Part shown: in pieces, positions 1-11,300 of the stretch
Layout: each line of letters starts with the position of its first letter
Numbering within the stretch: position 1 is the stretch's first letter
Assembly (NCBI GenBank): GCA_013397935.1
Contig: VZRN01001305.1
Span: forward strand, 676,476-740,475
Reading direction: 5' to 3'
Source: Dasyornis broadbenti
Lineage: Eukaryota; Chordata; Aves; Passeriformes; Dasyornithidae
DNA: 64,000 nt
Made by a program: the position numbers and the translations under genes
Notes under the pieces: model-generated
The model's database searches: none
The model's input: the letters and a program-made list of their open reading frames with translations, nothing else
What the model was told of the DNA's origin: nothing

Positions 1-1123
1 AATACATTTTAGAAGATAAAATGTGGTTATTTGCTGCTGCTCTTTGCATTCTCTTCCCCATGTGGCCACAAAAGTCTTTGCCATGGGTCTCCTCAGGCCC
101 CCTGTCATCCTTGCAGGAGCTGGGCTGTGTGGAGGGTGAGTTAAAGTCCCTCATCCAGGCATGCCCTACTTTTATCTCTGGAGAAGCTGCTCTTGGTCCT
201 GCAAATGAGAGACTATGAATTTCTCCCATCCCCTTTTCTTTTCACTCAGTGTTGTTTCCTAATCACTGGCATGAAATACCTGGGGTGTTGGGGTTGCATT
301 GCCCATAGCAACTTTTACTGGAGAGCTGGCAGGGGTGGCAGCAACCACAACTTAAAAAGTCGCTGCAGACATGGGACTGAATACAAAGGATCAAGCCTGT
401 TTCTGATGCACATGTGTGCTGCAAAGGGCAGATAACCTTTCAGGGCTGCATCTTAAAATAATAAGCAAAGCTAGTATAGCTGCTCTCGTGCTGTGGCTTC
501 CCCAAGCACGCTGTGAACTTCCGAACTGTGATTGCCATTAAAATCTTTTGCCATTTGCAAGGAATTAGCATCACTATGTGAGCTGTAACACCCCAGTGAT
601 ATTTGCAGAGAGCAATTGAATTATAAAGGTTGTAATATTCCTTGCTTCTTGGAAGGAGGGGGCTGCAAGATGCCTAGGCTTAAACTACTTAAAATCCAAA
701 AATAGTTAAGGAAACCACATAATCTAAGGTCTTCTGAAAATATATATGCCTTGAAAGCAGCCAAAAGGAAGCAAAACATAATCAATATGTAATTCTGATA
801 ATGTAGGACCCTGACACATTTGGAAAAAGAAGGTGTGGGGTTGATGTGTTTGAAAATTCCTTGAAAAGACAGGGTTGATGTGTAAGCTGCTGATAGTAGT
901 TCATGTTATTACTTTGCTTGGGTGGTCATGCTACTGAAAATCTGTGCAAGTCCTTCTGTTAAAAATGGGCAAATACCATCAAGGTAAAAACAGACTCCAC
1001 TGATCTGCAGTAGCTAAGGATTGCCTTGTGTTTGAGGATGCACTGGTGAGTTTGACTTTGGCTGAGGCAGACCATTTTACTAACAATGGTTTTCATCTCT
1101 TCTGTTTTTCTCTTGTCTTGCAG
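1..1123 (+). other. EPHA5: EPHA5 intron (3' part of intron 5)
   Basis: This is intronic sequence left of the first exon in the window. It ends in a good pyrimidine tract and CAG at 1121-1123. It is AT-rich, contains no supported coding segment, and I recognised no repeat family. Intron number 5 is inferred from the usual Eph exon layout. Confidence 0.8.
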
Positions 1124-1248
1124 CACCTTCTCCAGTCAGTAGTGTGAAAAAAGGAAAGATAACTAAAAATAGCATCTCCCTTTCCTGGCAGGAGCCAGAT
1201 CGACCCAATGGCATCATCCTGGAATACGAAATCAAATATTTTGAAAAG
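1124..1248 (+). CDS. EPHA5: EPHA5 exon 6: fibronectin III domain 2, first half
   Basis: The exon is 125 nt. Its first two bases complete an alanine codon begun upstream, and 41 full codons follow, reading PSPVSSVKKGKITKNS, then ISLSWQEPDRPNG, then IILEYEIKYFEK. These are the early beta strands of the second FN3 repeat of an Eph receptor; the tryptophan in SLSW is the core FN3 Trp and the YEIKYF strand is typical. The acceptor is cttgtcttgcag and the donor is AAG|gtgtga. The domain lies in the ectodomain next to the membrane and acts as a rigid stalk. The exon ends on a complete codon. Confidence 0.96.
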
Positions 1249-4030
1249 GTGTGATGGACTGATTGCTGAGCTTCCCAAGTACCTTCTCTTTATTGTTTTC
1301 TTCTTTTAGTTATAATTGTTTGAGTCATGGAAGGGAATGGAGAGACTTTATGCATAAATCAATGTCAGATGGATTTTGCAGTAAATGATAAGGAAGACTT
1401 GAAATGAGGGTGTTGTTTTCCATTAGTGTGCCACTTCTCTTGAACAAATACATTAAATCTGCGTGTCAGATTCCTCTCCGGCCTTATCACATTAAGGCAG
1501 AGCCTGCTCATTTGTTAAAAATAGAAGGGGTTGGGGACTGAGCATCTGTCTCCTCCTAGAAACATCAGGCAATCCCTTGCCTTTGGTATTTCAATTTCTC
1601 ACTTCATTTTCCATCCACTGTCAAAGGAGAGGAGAAGGGGGTTGATCGGAAAAGAAGAACAAGAGATTGTATGTGCCCTGATATGAAGAAGGGCATCCTG
1701 GCTTTAAAAGTTGCTGGTGTTTTCCTGCTCTTGGTCTCAATTTGAAGGGAAGCACTCTTCCTACAAAACTTGCCTCCCCTAGTCTTCATTTCAAATGGTG
1801 ACTTGTTCTCTTCCTGCAAAATTAATGTAGTTTAAATGGAAATGGTTACAAATGCACTGTATCAAAATAGTATATTTTGAGTGATGCGGCCTTAAATCTT
1901 AGATTCCCAGAAATCAGGTTTTCAGGATTTGACTAAATAACAAATTTTTGCCTTAGCTGGAACTGTAAGGTGTTCTTTTTTCTTCCAAAACATACAGGCT
2001 TTCTACATGATAACAAGAGGACAATTGAGTCACAGTTCACTTTTTTAGGGGGATTGAATTTCTATTTTAAGGAAGATAATCCATTAGTTCTGTCTGTTAC
2101 CCAGGTGAAATCACTAAACATGGACCAGGACTGCATCCTTACTCCTTTTCTTCTTTCTCTGATGATAGGAAGGATCTGCTCAAGCTGTCCGTGCAAACAG
2201 GGGAAAGAATTTAATAAATCTTCTCCATCAAAATAAAATAAACATTATTTTTGCAGATGAGGGATCTTGTGAAAGGGCATTAGATATGTGACTGACTTAA
2301 ATAGGGCTAATGTTTTCAAGACGATTCAAGCACACAGCAAGAATCAGGATATTCTGTTGCTGCAAATAATCCATTATTAATAAATTTATTAACTTGTTGG
2401 AATGACTGCTGCAGCACATTGAATTCTTAGCATGGAGTGGCTTAGGAAGAATAGCTTCTAGAAACCAAAAAAATTAAAAACAAATAATTAAAGTGAAAAA
2501 ATTCATATATTACTTCATTTTCCTTAGTTTGTTTTCAAACAAATTGGCAGGCGAGGGGGCTGAAAATGTTGTATTTGTAGTCTAGAACTAGTCTCAAATA
2601 GCTTCAGCAAATAATTCTTCGAGTGAGTCCTTTGTGGAGACGTAGCTCCAGCCAGTCCAAGTTTATGCTGTCTTGATTTATTTCATTCAGGCTGATAGTG
2701 AAGCTTAGTGTTTTCCATAGAAAAGCCCAAGAGTCCAAGTGTTTGCAGAAGCCCACAGTGTATTGAAAAGCTAATTGGCTGACATACAAGCAAAGATATG
2801 ACCTAATATTCACTTACTGCTTTTTAACCAGTTGTTGAGATGCGTTTGGGATGTTGTCCTTAATCCTTTTTGTTTGTTGCTACTATAATTTATATTCTCT
2901 CCGTTTTCAGCCCATTGTAAGGGTAAATTCACAGCATTCATTTCCAAGGAACAAGAAAGATTTATATTAAATGTCTGGGAAAACTGAGTTTTGTCAGATA
3001 GCATTCCTGTAAGAGGAATCACTCCTTAATAAGTAAAAACGGGCACATATGTCTCTGTGTGTCTGTGTGTCTGTACCCAGTTCTCCAAAACAGGCTTAAA
3101 TTGAGAAATTTTGTGCTCTTACATTTAGAAATTCCCAGCACCTTAGCCAGGCATGCTGCTGTCTATGGGAAGCTGGCCATTAAATTAAAAAGAAAAGAGA
3201 ACAATGAGCTCAGATTTTAAGAGTTATCCAGAAATCTTGGTAAGGAACTACTAAAAACTCCGGTTTAACTCATAATAATTTGGATCTGAGAGGATATGGT
3301 GAATAAAAATCAGTTTCCAAATTTGTAGACCTTAATTTATGAGCTCTTGTCTAGATTATGTGTTACAGTAAATAACTCTAAGAGTAATTACTAAGCATTT
3401 CAATGAAATTTTAATCAAAGAACTGGAACTGTTTCACATTAGAAACTGATGTAGATGAAGATTTATTTCAGCAATCTTTCTTCAAGTTCATTGCTTCAGA
3501 AAAGCAATATAAAAATTAGGTATTTTCCTGGAGTTTTGGTTTATTATTCCCTTCCCAAGGTCTAATTCATGGTTCTAGAAATGCAAGCATAAAGTTGTAC
3601 AATGTGTAATATATTATTCTCTTTCAGGCCTACTTACATAACTGGGAAGCTGTTTTGGTGTAAATCAAAATCCTTTTTTAAGGTGATGGGACTTGTTTTA
3701 TCTTCCCTGTGCCTTGGGATTGATCTTTGTATGATAAACCTTTCCATTGCCTCAGGCCATGTACATCCAGAGCAGTGGAAAGCTGCTTCTACTGCAGATG
3801 CCAGTTGCATGCCTCCTAGAATCATTGATTATAAAAGACAAAATGAGATCTCACATTTTGTGTTGCAGAAGGGACCTTCAGAGAGGGGTTTTAAGGAAGA
3901 AATCCTCAACAATGCATACTTCAGTCATCTTTTGTAATGTGGCTCTGGGGGTTGTTAAGAGTCTGTCTTGTGTGAGATCCACTCTTTGTGTGTTTGAACT
4001 TTGTGGTTTTTGGGGGGGTGTTGGGAAAAG
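1249..4030 (+). other. EPHA5: EPHA5 intron 6 (2.8 kb)
   Basis: This is AT-rich intron sequence. It has a short TGTGTGTC microsatellite-like stretch at about 3051-3075. The 3' end is unusual because a G run, not a pyrimidine tract, precedes the acceptor. No coding segment or recognisable transposon was seen. Confidence 0.85.
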
Positions 4031-4190
4031 GACCAGGAGACGAGCTACACCATCATCAAATCCAAAGAGACGACAATCACGGCAGATGGCTTGAAGCCAG
4101 GCTCAGCGTACGTCTTCCAGATACGAGCCCGAACAGCTGCCGGCTACGGGGGCTTCAGCCGAAGATTCGAGTTTGAAACCAGCCCAGTGT
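4031..4190 (+). CDS. EPHA5: EPHA5 exon 7: fibronectin III domain 2, second half
   Basis: The exon is 160 nt: 53 codons plus one base. It begins DQETSYTIIKSKETTITADG, continues LKPGSAYVFQIRARTAAGYG and ends GFSRRFEFETSPV. The Y-V-F-Q-I-R-A-R strand followed by TAAGYG is the standard Eph FN3-2 signature. The start is fixed because the frame must continue from ...YFEK into DQETSY. The acceptor ttgggaaaag|GAC lacks a normal pyrimidine tract; the donor GTGT|gtaagt is strong. Several CpGs are kept inside the exon, in contrast to the flanking intron. Confidence 0.95.
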
Positions 4191-7100
4191 GTAAGTCTTT
4201 TTAATTACTGTCAGCCCATGTCTCTGCAACGCTTACCAGAAATAAGTCAGGGGATCGATATCTTTGCAGAGAGCTCTTCCTTACATTGGCTTCATCCCTT
4301 GACTTCGGACATACCTGACATATCATGACTCTGCACTTGACATATCTGTCCTTTGCTACCTCAGCCCACATGGTGAGGCAGGAGATCTTCAGGCTTCAGA
4401 AATTCATGGCATTCCCTGCTTAGAAAAATCCTGTATTTACAGGAGCTGGTGTAAGAGAGTCTTTCCTCTCAAGAGGGACAGAGGGGATGGGACCTGCTCC
4501 TCCACACCTCTTAATGGCTGTCTGCAGGAGATGCTGAGCTCTCTTAAATATCTGCATCAGGGGAGAAAACCCCTGAAATGGTGCCTCTCTGCAAGGGGAA
4601 GAGTTGAACCAGCATTACTGTCTTTTGGTGAAAGTTCTTGTCAAGTTAAAAGATGGTTTCTGTTGGCTGCCAGTGCCATGGCCTCAAGGAAAGGAGGTTA
4701 ACTTGTGATCAGAAATGGAAAAAAATGTGCACTGCAGATGCAGGATTTCTTTTTGGCCTGTTAACATTTGTGGGCTTTAAAATTTTCTTTAATATATATA
4801 TTTTTTAATGAATCTAATTATCCAGGTCTGGATTCTGGAACAGATTCTGTGGCAGGGTGAACTCCTGAGGCACGCAGAAGCTCAGCTGCTCTTTCTTCTG
4901 TGTTCAGGCACAGCTGTGGAGAAATACTTTTTGTCCCAAATACAAAATTTTGCCAAGGTGTCAAATATAATTTTGACAGAAAATATGTCTTCTCTCTTTT
5001 AGTTTGTACAGCTGTAATTTATTAATTTTTTATGCTGTTTGCATGGAAGAGGAATTTTATGGTGGAAATACTCAGATCGTTCCTGTGGGAGACAGACTAT
5101 TTTCTGTGGTTTCCTTGGAAATTTAAATTCATCAATACTTTGATTACTGTTGCTCCAGTTCATTTAAAACTCATCATCTTTGAGAAGAAGATGCCAAGTT
5201 GTCTTTTCAATGCGTGCTACCTTTGAACTCATAATAGATTTTCAAGGAGTCATTATACATGTGCAGATGTAGCTGTAGAGTCAGTGATTAAGCTAATACA
5301 GTGAAAATTACATCACAATTCAAACATTGATGCAAGAAGGACAGTCTATTTAATGTATTTCTTATCATATTAACCATTAATTGTGCCCTATAAGTAGCAA
5401 CAAAATCATGTTATGCCAAAAAATTATTCTGTATGGTTTTGCTCAGTTGGAAAGTTTCTGGCTTAGAGTTGTTTGAGTAATAGTGTTCTGGTCTATTAAT
5501 GAGTTACACATTAAATATATACTCATTTGATCGAGTACCTATGATCCTGGTCCAAAAACAATGGCACTTCCATAAAGCCCATCATGTAAGTATCTCTGTT
5601 AATCAGGATTTTTTGGGGACATCACATGGAAATATCTTTAAAAACTAGAAATTCCTTGGGTCATTTAGTCACACTCACACTCCAGTCTTTTTCACAGTTT
5701 AACGGCAGAGAAATAAGTACTCCTCTGATACTAAGAAGCTGCAGGCATACTCAGAGGAATATCTACTGCATGGTTCCCAGTTTGGGAACTGGGAATTGTT
5801 CATATGTTGGACTCAAGCCCTGACTGAGGCCAGACTTAGCCAGATATTTAAACATTTGATAGGATTGAAATACAATGTAAACCTCAGTATCTTGCAAAAT
5901 GCAGCTCTGTTTGACATTTAAAACCTTATAAAAAGCACTTTTTTTTTCCCAAAGCCCTATATAAAGTCAATATTAGTGTCGGGAGTGTGACCAGACTCAC
6001 AGAGATTTCCTGCACATCCTGGAGATTTTGAAAGCAAGAACAGATCGAAATCTCACTGCTACATCAGAGTACAGATCTGAACTTCTTGTTAGAGCCAGAG
6101 CAAACGATTTTTATTCAAGCACAGATGAAAACCTTTTGGTGGCTGTTCAGATAAACAAAACAGTCTCCAAGTCATTTGGACTGAACAACGGGCTGTGTTT
6201 CCAGTTTACAAGGTTCCTATAGTTATCTTTAATATATTTGGATGAATTAGACAACAGCCTGAGAAATGCAATGGAGGAAAGCTATAACCTGTTTTGGACT
6301 TCCCTCTTTTTCCTGATTTTGCATACTACTCCCTGCTTGTGCAATCCTGCAAAGAACCATGAAGCAACCAGGGCTTTGATTTTCAGTGAATTTTTTTTGA
6401 GTGGAAGCTGTTGCTGGGTGTATCCACTTGTTGCTTCCTCTTTTCCAGATTGCCACTGAGCTCATCTAGCCCCAAAAACTAACCTTGCCAAGATCTGGGT
6501 TTTGGCTAGATTGCTGAGCTAATTCAGCTGGTCTGCTGGGCAGGAGTAGGGACGTATCACCGAGCTGAGAAGGGGTAACACCAGTGTATGTCTCCCCCGA
6601 CTTTGAATGGCAGCAAATCCCAGCTTGGCTTATAAATTCAGGCTTTTCAGCTGCCATAGATCACAGCAGAATTTATCTCATTTTCCCATCCCTTGAGCTG
6701 TGCGAAAAAACACCAATCACTGCTTAATGTTCTCCTTTAACTGTTTTTCTTTTTAATTATTTTGTCAAGAAAGCCATAAAACACCATCTTAAGGAGCGCC
6801 CATAAGTTTGTGAGGCTAATAAAATCTCTGGATGATGGCGGCAGGGGTTTGGAGCAGTTAACATTAAATATTTAATGCTTCAGGGCCAATCCTTCTGAAA
6901 TCACTTACGTTGCTGTAGCAGTTCCACCCCACTCGTGGTTAAGCACAGGAGAGCTCCCATATGAAGAGCTGCTTGAAGCCCAGTGCAGATCAATGTTTAA
7001 TGCCATACCTTTCTGTCTTTCTTTTCCTTTAACAATTAATATGGGACTATATTCAGTTATTTTATAGCCTTCATAACGTTAGTCCTGTGCTAAGGACCCT

Positions 7101-8202
7101 TTTTTAGTTCAATCATTTAGTTAAAGGCTTCTTCAGTACGCAATCAATTCCTGCTGCTCCCTGGGGTGGATGAAGCTTCATCCTGGGCTGGCACGAGGTT
7201 AAGAGCTATAATGAGGGTTTCCCCCACAGAGTAGCGATGCCTGTGCCAGGGAGCTGGTTTTGCAGGGAGGATGTGAGATTTGTACCCTGGGGTGGTGATA
7301 TACATGCAACTAAATAAGGTGGCAGCAAAGGGGCAGAGTGAGGAGACTTTGGTTTCTGCTTGGGGAACCCCACATAAAAACCTCTGGGGAGAGATGTATG
7401 ACACTCCCCTGCCATGTAGGGCAGATAAACAAGATACAAGTGGTATTAGCATTTCACAGCCTACAGGAGCTTGCTCACCTGCTCTTACTTGACCTGTGTC
7501 AAAACTCACTTCTCGATCAGCTTTCCTGACCTTTCTGCTGGTATCTTATCACCAGATTAGTCTCCTGCCTTTTGGCAGGAGGGCTCTTTACAGGGCATGG
7601 ACTGGAAGAGTTTTGCTTCCCCAAGTTTTGGCCAATAAAAAGACCAACCAGAGAATGTGTCTTAGCAAATTCCTGTTTTACAGAGGGCATCTTATGTCCA
7701 TGTGACATGATGCCACAAGGAGTTAGTTTATATTTGCGTATAGCTTCTTGAAGTGCAGGTAGTTCTTTTTGTTTGGGAGATTTTGCATGCATCTGTTAGC
7801 AGTAACATTCCATTAATGTTCTCTTTGCCTGTTGGGTTTTCATCCAAATGAGAGCCTGTCAAGTTTTCATCTTTTATCTCTTATTTCTAATGCAGCTAAC
7901 TCAGGGAGAAAAACTTGAATTCTCAAACTCAAAGGCTGCATTCTGCAACACTTGGTTTCTGAATTCAGCAATGAAATGCAATCTTGTTGGGCTTTTGGCT
8001 TAGTGTTGCATGTGGTTTTGTTTCCTTTCCACCCATATCATTTCCAAACTAGAAACAGACAGCAAAGGGGAAGAACACAAACCATAAAAGAAGAAACGAA
8101 CTGGTAAGACTTGAAACCTCGCTGGCAGCCTCACTAGAGAGACTCATATGAGTGCTGACTGTCATTTTAACCCTAATCTCCATTTTCTGTTTCTCATCTC
8201 AG
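4191..8202 (+). other. EPHA5: EPHA5 intron 7 (4.0 kb)
   Basis: This is intron sequence with no supported coding segment. At about 6730-6920 there is an AT-rich block with several homeodomain-type TAAT/ATTA motifs and a perfect 16-bp palindrome, described in the findings. The rest is unremarkable, and I recognised no transposon. Confidence 0.82.
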
Positions 8203-8308
8203 CAGTAGCTGCATCCAGCGACCAGAGCCAGATTCCTATAATTGTTGTGTCTGTAACAGTGGGAGTCATTCTGCTGGCTGTTGTTACCGGTTTCCTTCTC
8301 AGCGGAAG
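8203..8308 (+). CDS. EPHA5: EPHA5 exon 8: transmembrane segment
   Basis: The exon is 106 nt: two bases to complete a serine codon, 34 codons, and two bases (AG) left over. It encodes a short extracellular linker (SVAASSDQSQIP), then a hydrophobic helix starting IIVVSVTV and ending VTGFLL, then SG. This is the single-pass type I membrane anchor; the helix precedes the cytoplasmic juxtamembrane region. The acceptor is a tandem CAGCAG at 8200-8205: the first AG gives PV-SV-AASS, the second would give PV-L-AASS, one residue shorter. I took the first as the main site because it matches the EphA5 sequence I remember. The donor is AAG|gtaaga. Confidence 0.96.
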
Positions 8309-11300
8309 GTAAGAGAAGAAGCTGTGTATTTATACTTCTCCAACTTTTGTAATAACTTTTATCTGACCAGCTGATTAGTGCGATTTAGGCAAAAGCAGCA
8401 TGTGAACAAAGCTGTCAAGCAGTAGCACTGTAAAACAGCACAAGGGTGGGCTGATTGATCTGTTTGGACAAGCAGGAATGACAAAGACTCTCTCACAGAG
8501 TTGTTCACTTCCCAATGATTTTCATCTGTGTATAGACTGGCCCTGATTATTTGGCTTGATTTTCACGGGAGTGTTTTCACATTCCTTTAAAAATAAGCAG
8601 AACATGTTATTACAGGTAAAATATCTTCAGCCCCATATGTTTGCACTCAGAGCTTGCAATGGACTTTGCTCACAGAGAAAACTTGACTTCAGGAAAACAC
8701 TTGCAAAGAAAATGAGAATAAACCCACCAGAATGGCCAAATGCCCCACATTTTGGTCAGATCTGGATTTCGTTTTTTATGTGTAGGATACTAATGTCTTC
8801 CCCAAGTGTTAGTAAATTATACAGAGAGCTTCCCCCACAGAGGGAGAGATTCTGCTTTAAACCATCCCATTGACTTCTCATGTGCTTAAACATAGGCAAG
8901 TGATGAAAGCCTGGGCTATACCCTCTTTGACAACTCTAATGGAAGTTGATGGAGTTTTCTGATGAACAAGAGATTGTGGTACAGGGGCAAAATCTGGTTT
9001 GTATCAAGATCTGTTTGTACTGCAACATTAAATTTGTGTGGCAGCCAGCATGGAAGGCACTTTTTTCATATTCTAAGTGTATATTAGTACATTTTTTTTA
9101 GTGGCAGTAGTTAAATGATGCAGCATCCTGCAAAGCAGATACAGAGCAATGTGAAGTGCATCTACTGATAACGCTGAATTTATTTTCAGTGCAAAGTAAA
9201 CATTTATGCTTCTAAGGTGCCCATCAGTCCACCGTTGCTTTTATGGTACAGGTCTGTCTTAAGCTCAGGTCTAGCAAGGTGGCTGTAAATTACAGGATAT
9301 TGTAAGCGTTAAGAGATGTTACAGACACTCGCAGAGGAACTGCACTGAATTTGTTGGTTGAGGGTCTTATTTCCCAGAGGAGGCAAGATATCAGTCTGCA
9401 AATGCAGAGCAGTGAAATCCTGCCAGGCTGAGCAACTTAGTCACCAGGCAAAAGGCATCCATGGAAGGACATGGACACAGTTATTTCCTGTCTTGAAAGG
9501 TAAGTGTGCTGCCAGACTCATCTCCACTCAAGGTCAGAGACTGACAATCTCTTCCAGCTCAGCTGTTCAAGCTCCTGTCGTCTGCTTTGAGTGACTTGTT
9601 GGGCTTAAAAATGGAAACGTAAATGCTCCTGTCTGCATGAGAAGCATGCAGCAGCAGAGAGGAGTGGGGTGAGTATATGGCTACAGGCACTTCATACCAG
9701 GGCATACTGGAAAGCTGTAGTCAAAAGATTTGACTCTGAACACTCTAGACAAGAGTTCAAGTCCCTCCTTAAAGGCTAGAGTTTTGATTGAAGTTTCTCT
9801 TCAATAAGAGCAGGTAGATGTGAACCTTGGCATCCCCCAGCCTGGATGCGTGCTTGTATTGGTGCAAACCGGAAAATGCACGCATGACAGTAGGGAAGCT
9901 ATGGATGTCACCTGGCACCTCTGCGAGGAAGAGTCTGGTGGGTGGATGACAGGTGGAGGAATGTATATCCCTGTGTGGCCATAGGGAATGACAACTGTGT
10001 GGCTGCCAGTAGCTCTTGCTCTTTTCTCTGGCAGGCTCTTTTCTCTCTCAGTACCCCTCTGGGGAGGATGTATGCTTTCAGGTCTCCTTTTCACTGCTGC
10101 TCTCTCTAGTCTCAGCAAACAGTTGCAAATCCTGAGCCATTTGTCAGCAGTTCTCATAAGTTACATCTTTCGGTCCTTTTGCCTAATGTGCTCTCCAGGA
10201 TGTGCTTCCTTTAGCTCTTTATCTCTTGGCATGCTTATAAGAGCCCTTGTCTCCTTTGGCTAGAGTTTTATTACTGCCTCTGCTGCTAGCTTAATCCTCC
10301 TACCTTGTACCCACACCTCCTTCCATGGATCCCAGGGCAGCTGCAGGTTCCTGGGACCTTCTCCATGGTGCCACGCTGAGCTCTTCATCCATTTTTACCT
10401 TTTCAACCCTTCCCCTAAACTGAAAAGACCACAGTCCCTCAGCCTCCAGCACCAAGGTTTGGTCCATTATTAGAAAATTGATTTCAAAACCACAGAGCTT
10501 CTCAGCCTGTTTGAGTTCCCATGAATTTTAAAGCCCGTCTAGTACACTGAGTGACTTGTGAGAACAGCAGAATAAACCCCAAAAATCCAGAAAGATGACA
10601 GTCAATTTGAAATTAAACAATGCAAAACAAAGAAGTTGCTCTGGTTTGGAAGAAAGCAGAGATGCCACTGAGATGTGTCACTCATGCTGCTTTGCCTTGG
10701 ATATGGATTCAAGACAATTTGTGGAGTAACTCTCCTGCTGTAACAGCAGGGACAGTAAACATGTTCCAAGTCATGGGATAATCCCTTTCTGAAGCTGTTA
10801 ACCTGTTCCTGGAAGATGTTTTCCTGTATCTCTGGAGTGGTTGTGTTGTTCCAGTGCCTGGCTCCAGGGGGTTACATTTTCTTACCTAATTCTTTCATGT
10901 ACTTGCTTTTAGAAAAATGGCCATTTTGAACTCCATCTAGAGTCACTACTGCTTGCCACACCAAGCAAGCTGTGCAAAGCCCGGGCTCTGTCTTTTCTGT
11001 TCATGTAAGAGAGCAGCTACTGCTCAACAGCAGAGCTAAGGAGAAAAACGCTCTTGCTCTGCAGCACTGAGGATGCAACCTGGCCAGCTCCTGCAAATAG
11101 GCTACTCTGTGCTGGCTTCATGCTGCACCCAGGGTCCCTGAGAGGCTCTGGATGCCCAAGGATATTCGTCCCTAGGATGCTGTGTGGCATCTCTTTGCAC
11201 CTATCCTCCCAAGTCCCAGGCTGCAGCAAGCAGAGGCTTGAGAGCAGTTCTGCATTGCAAAGTGAATGTCATACTGCTCTTGGCAGTTCTGGAAGTAGTT

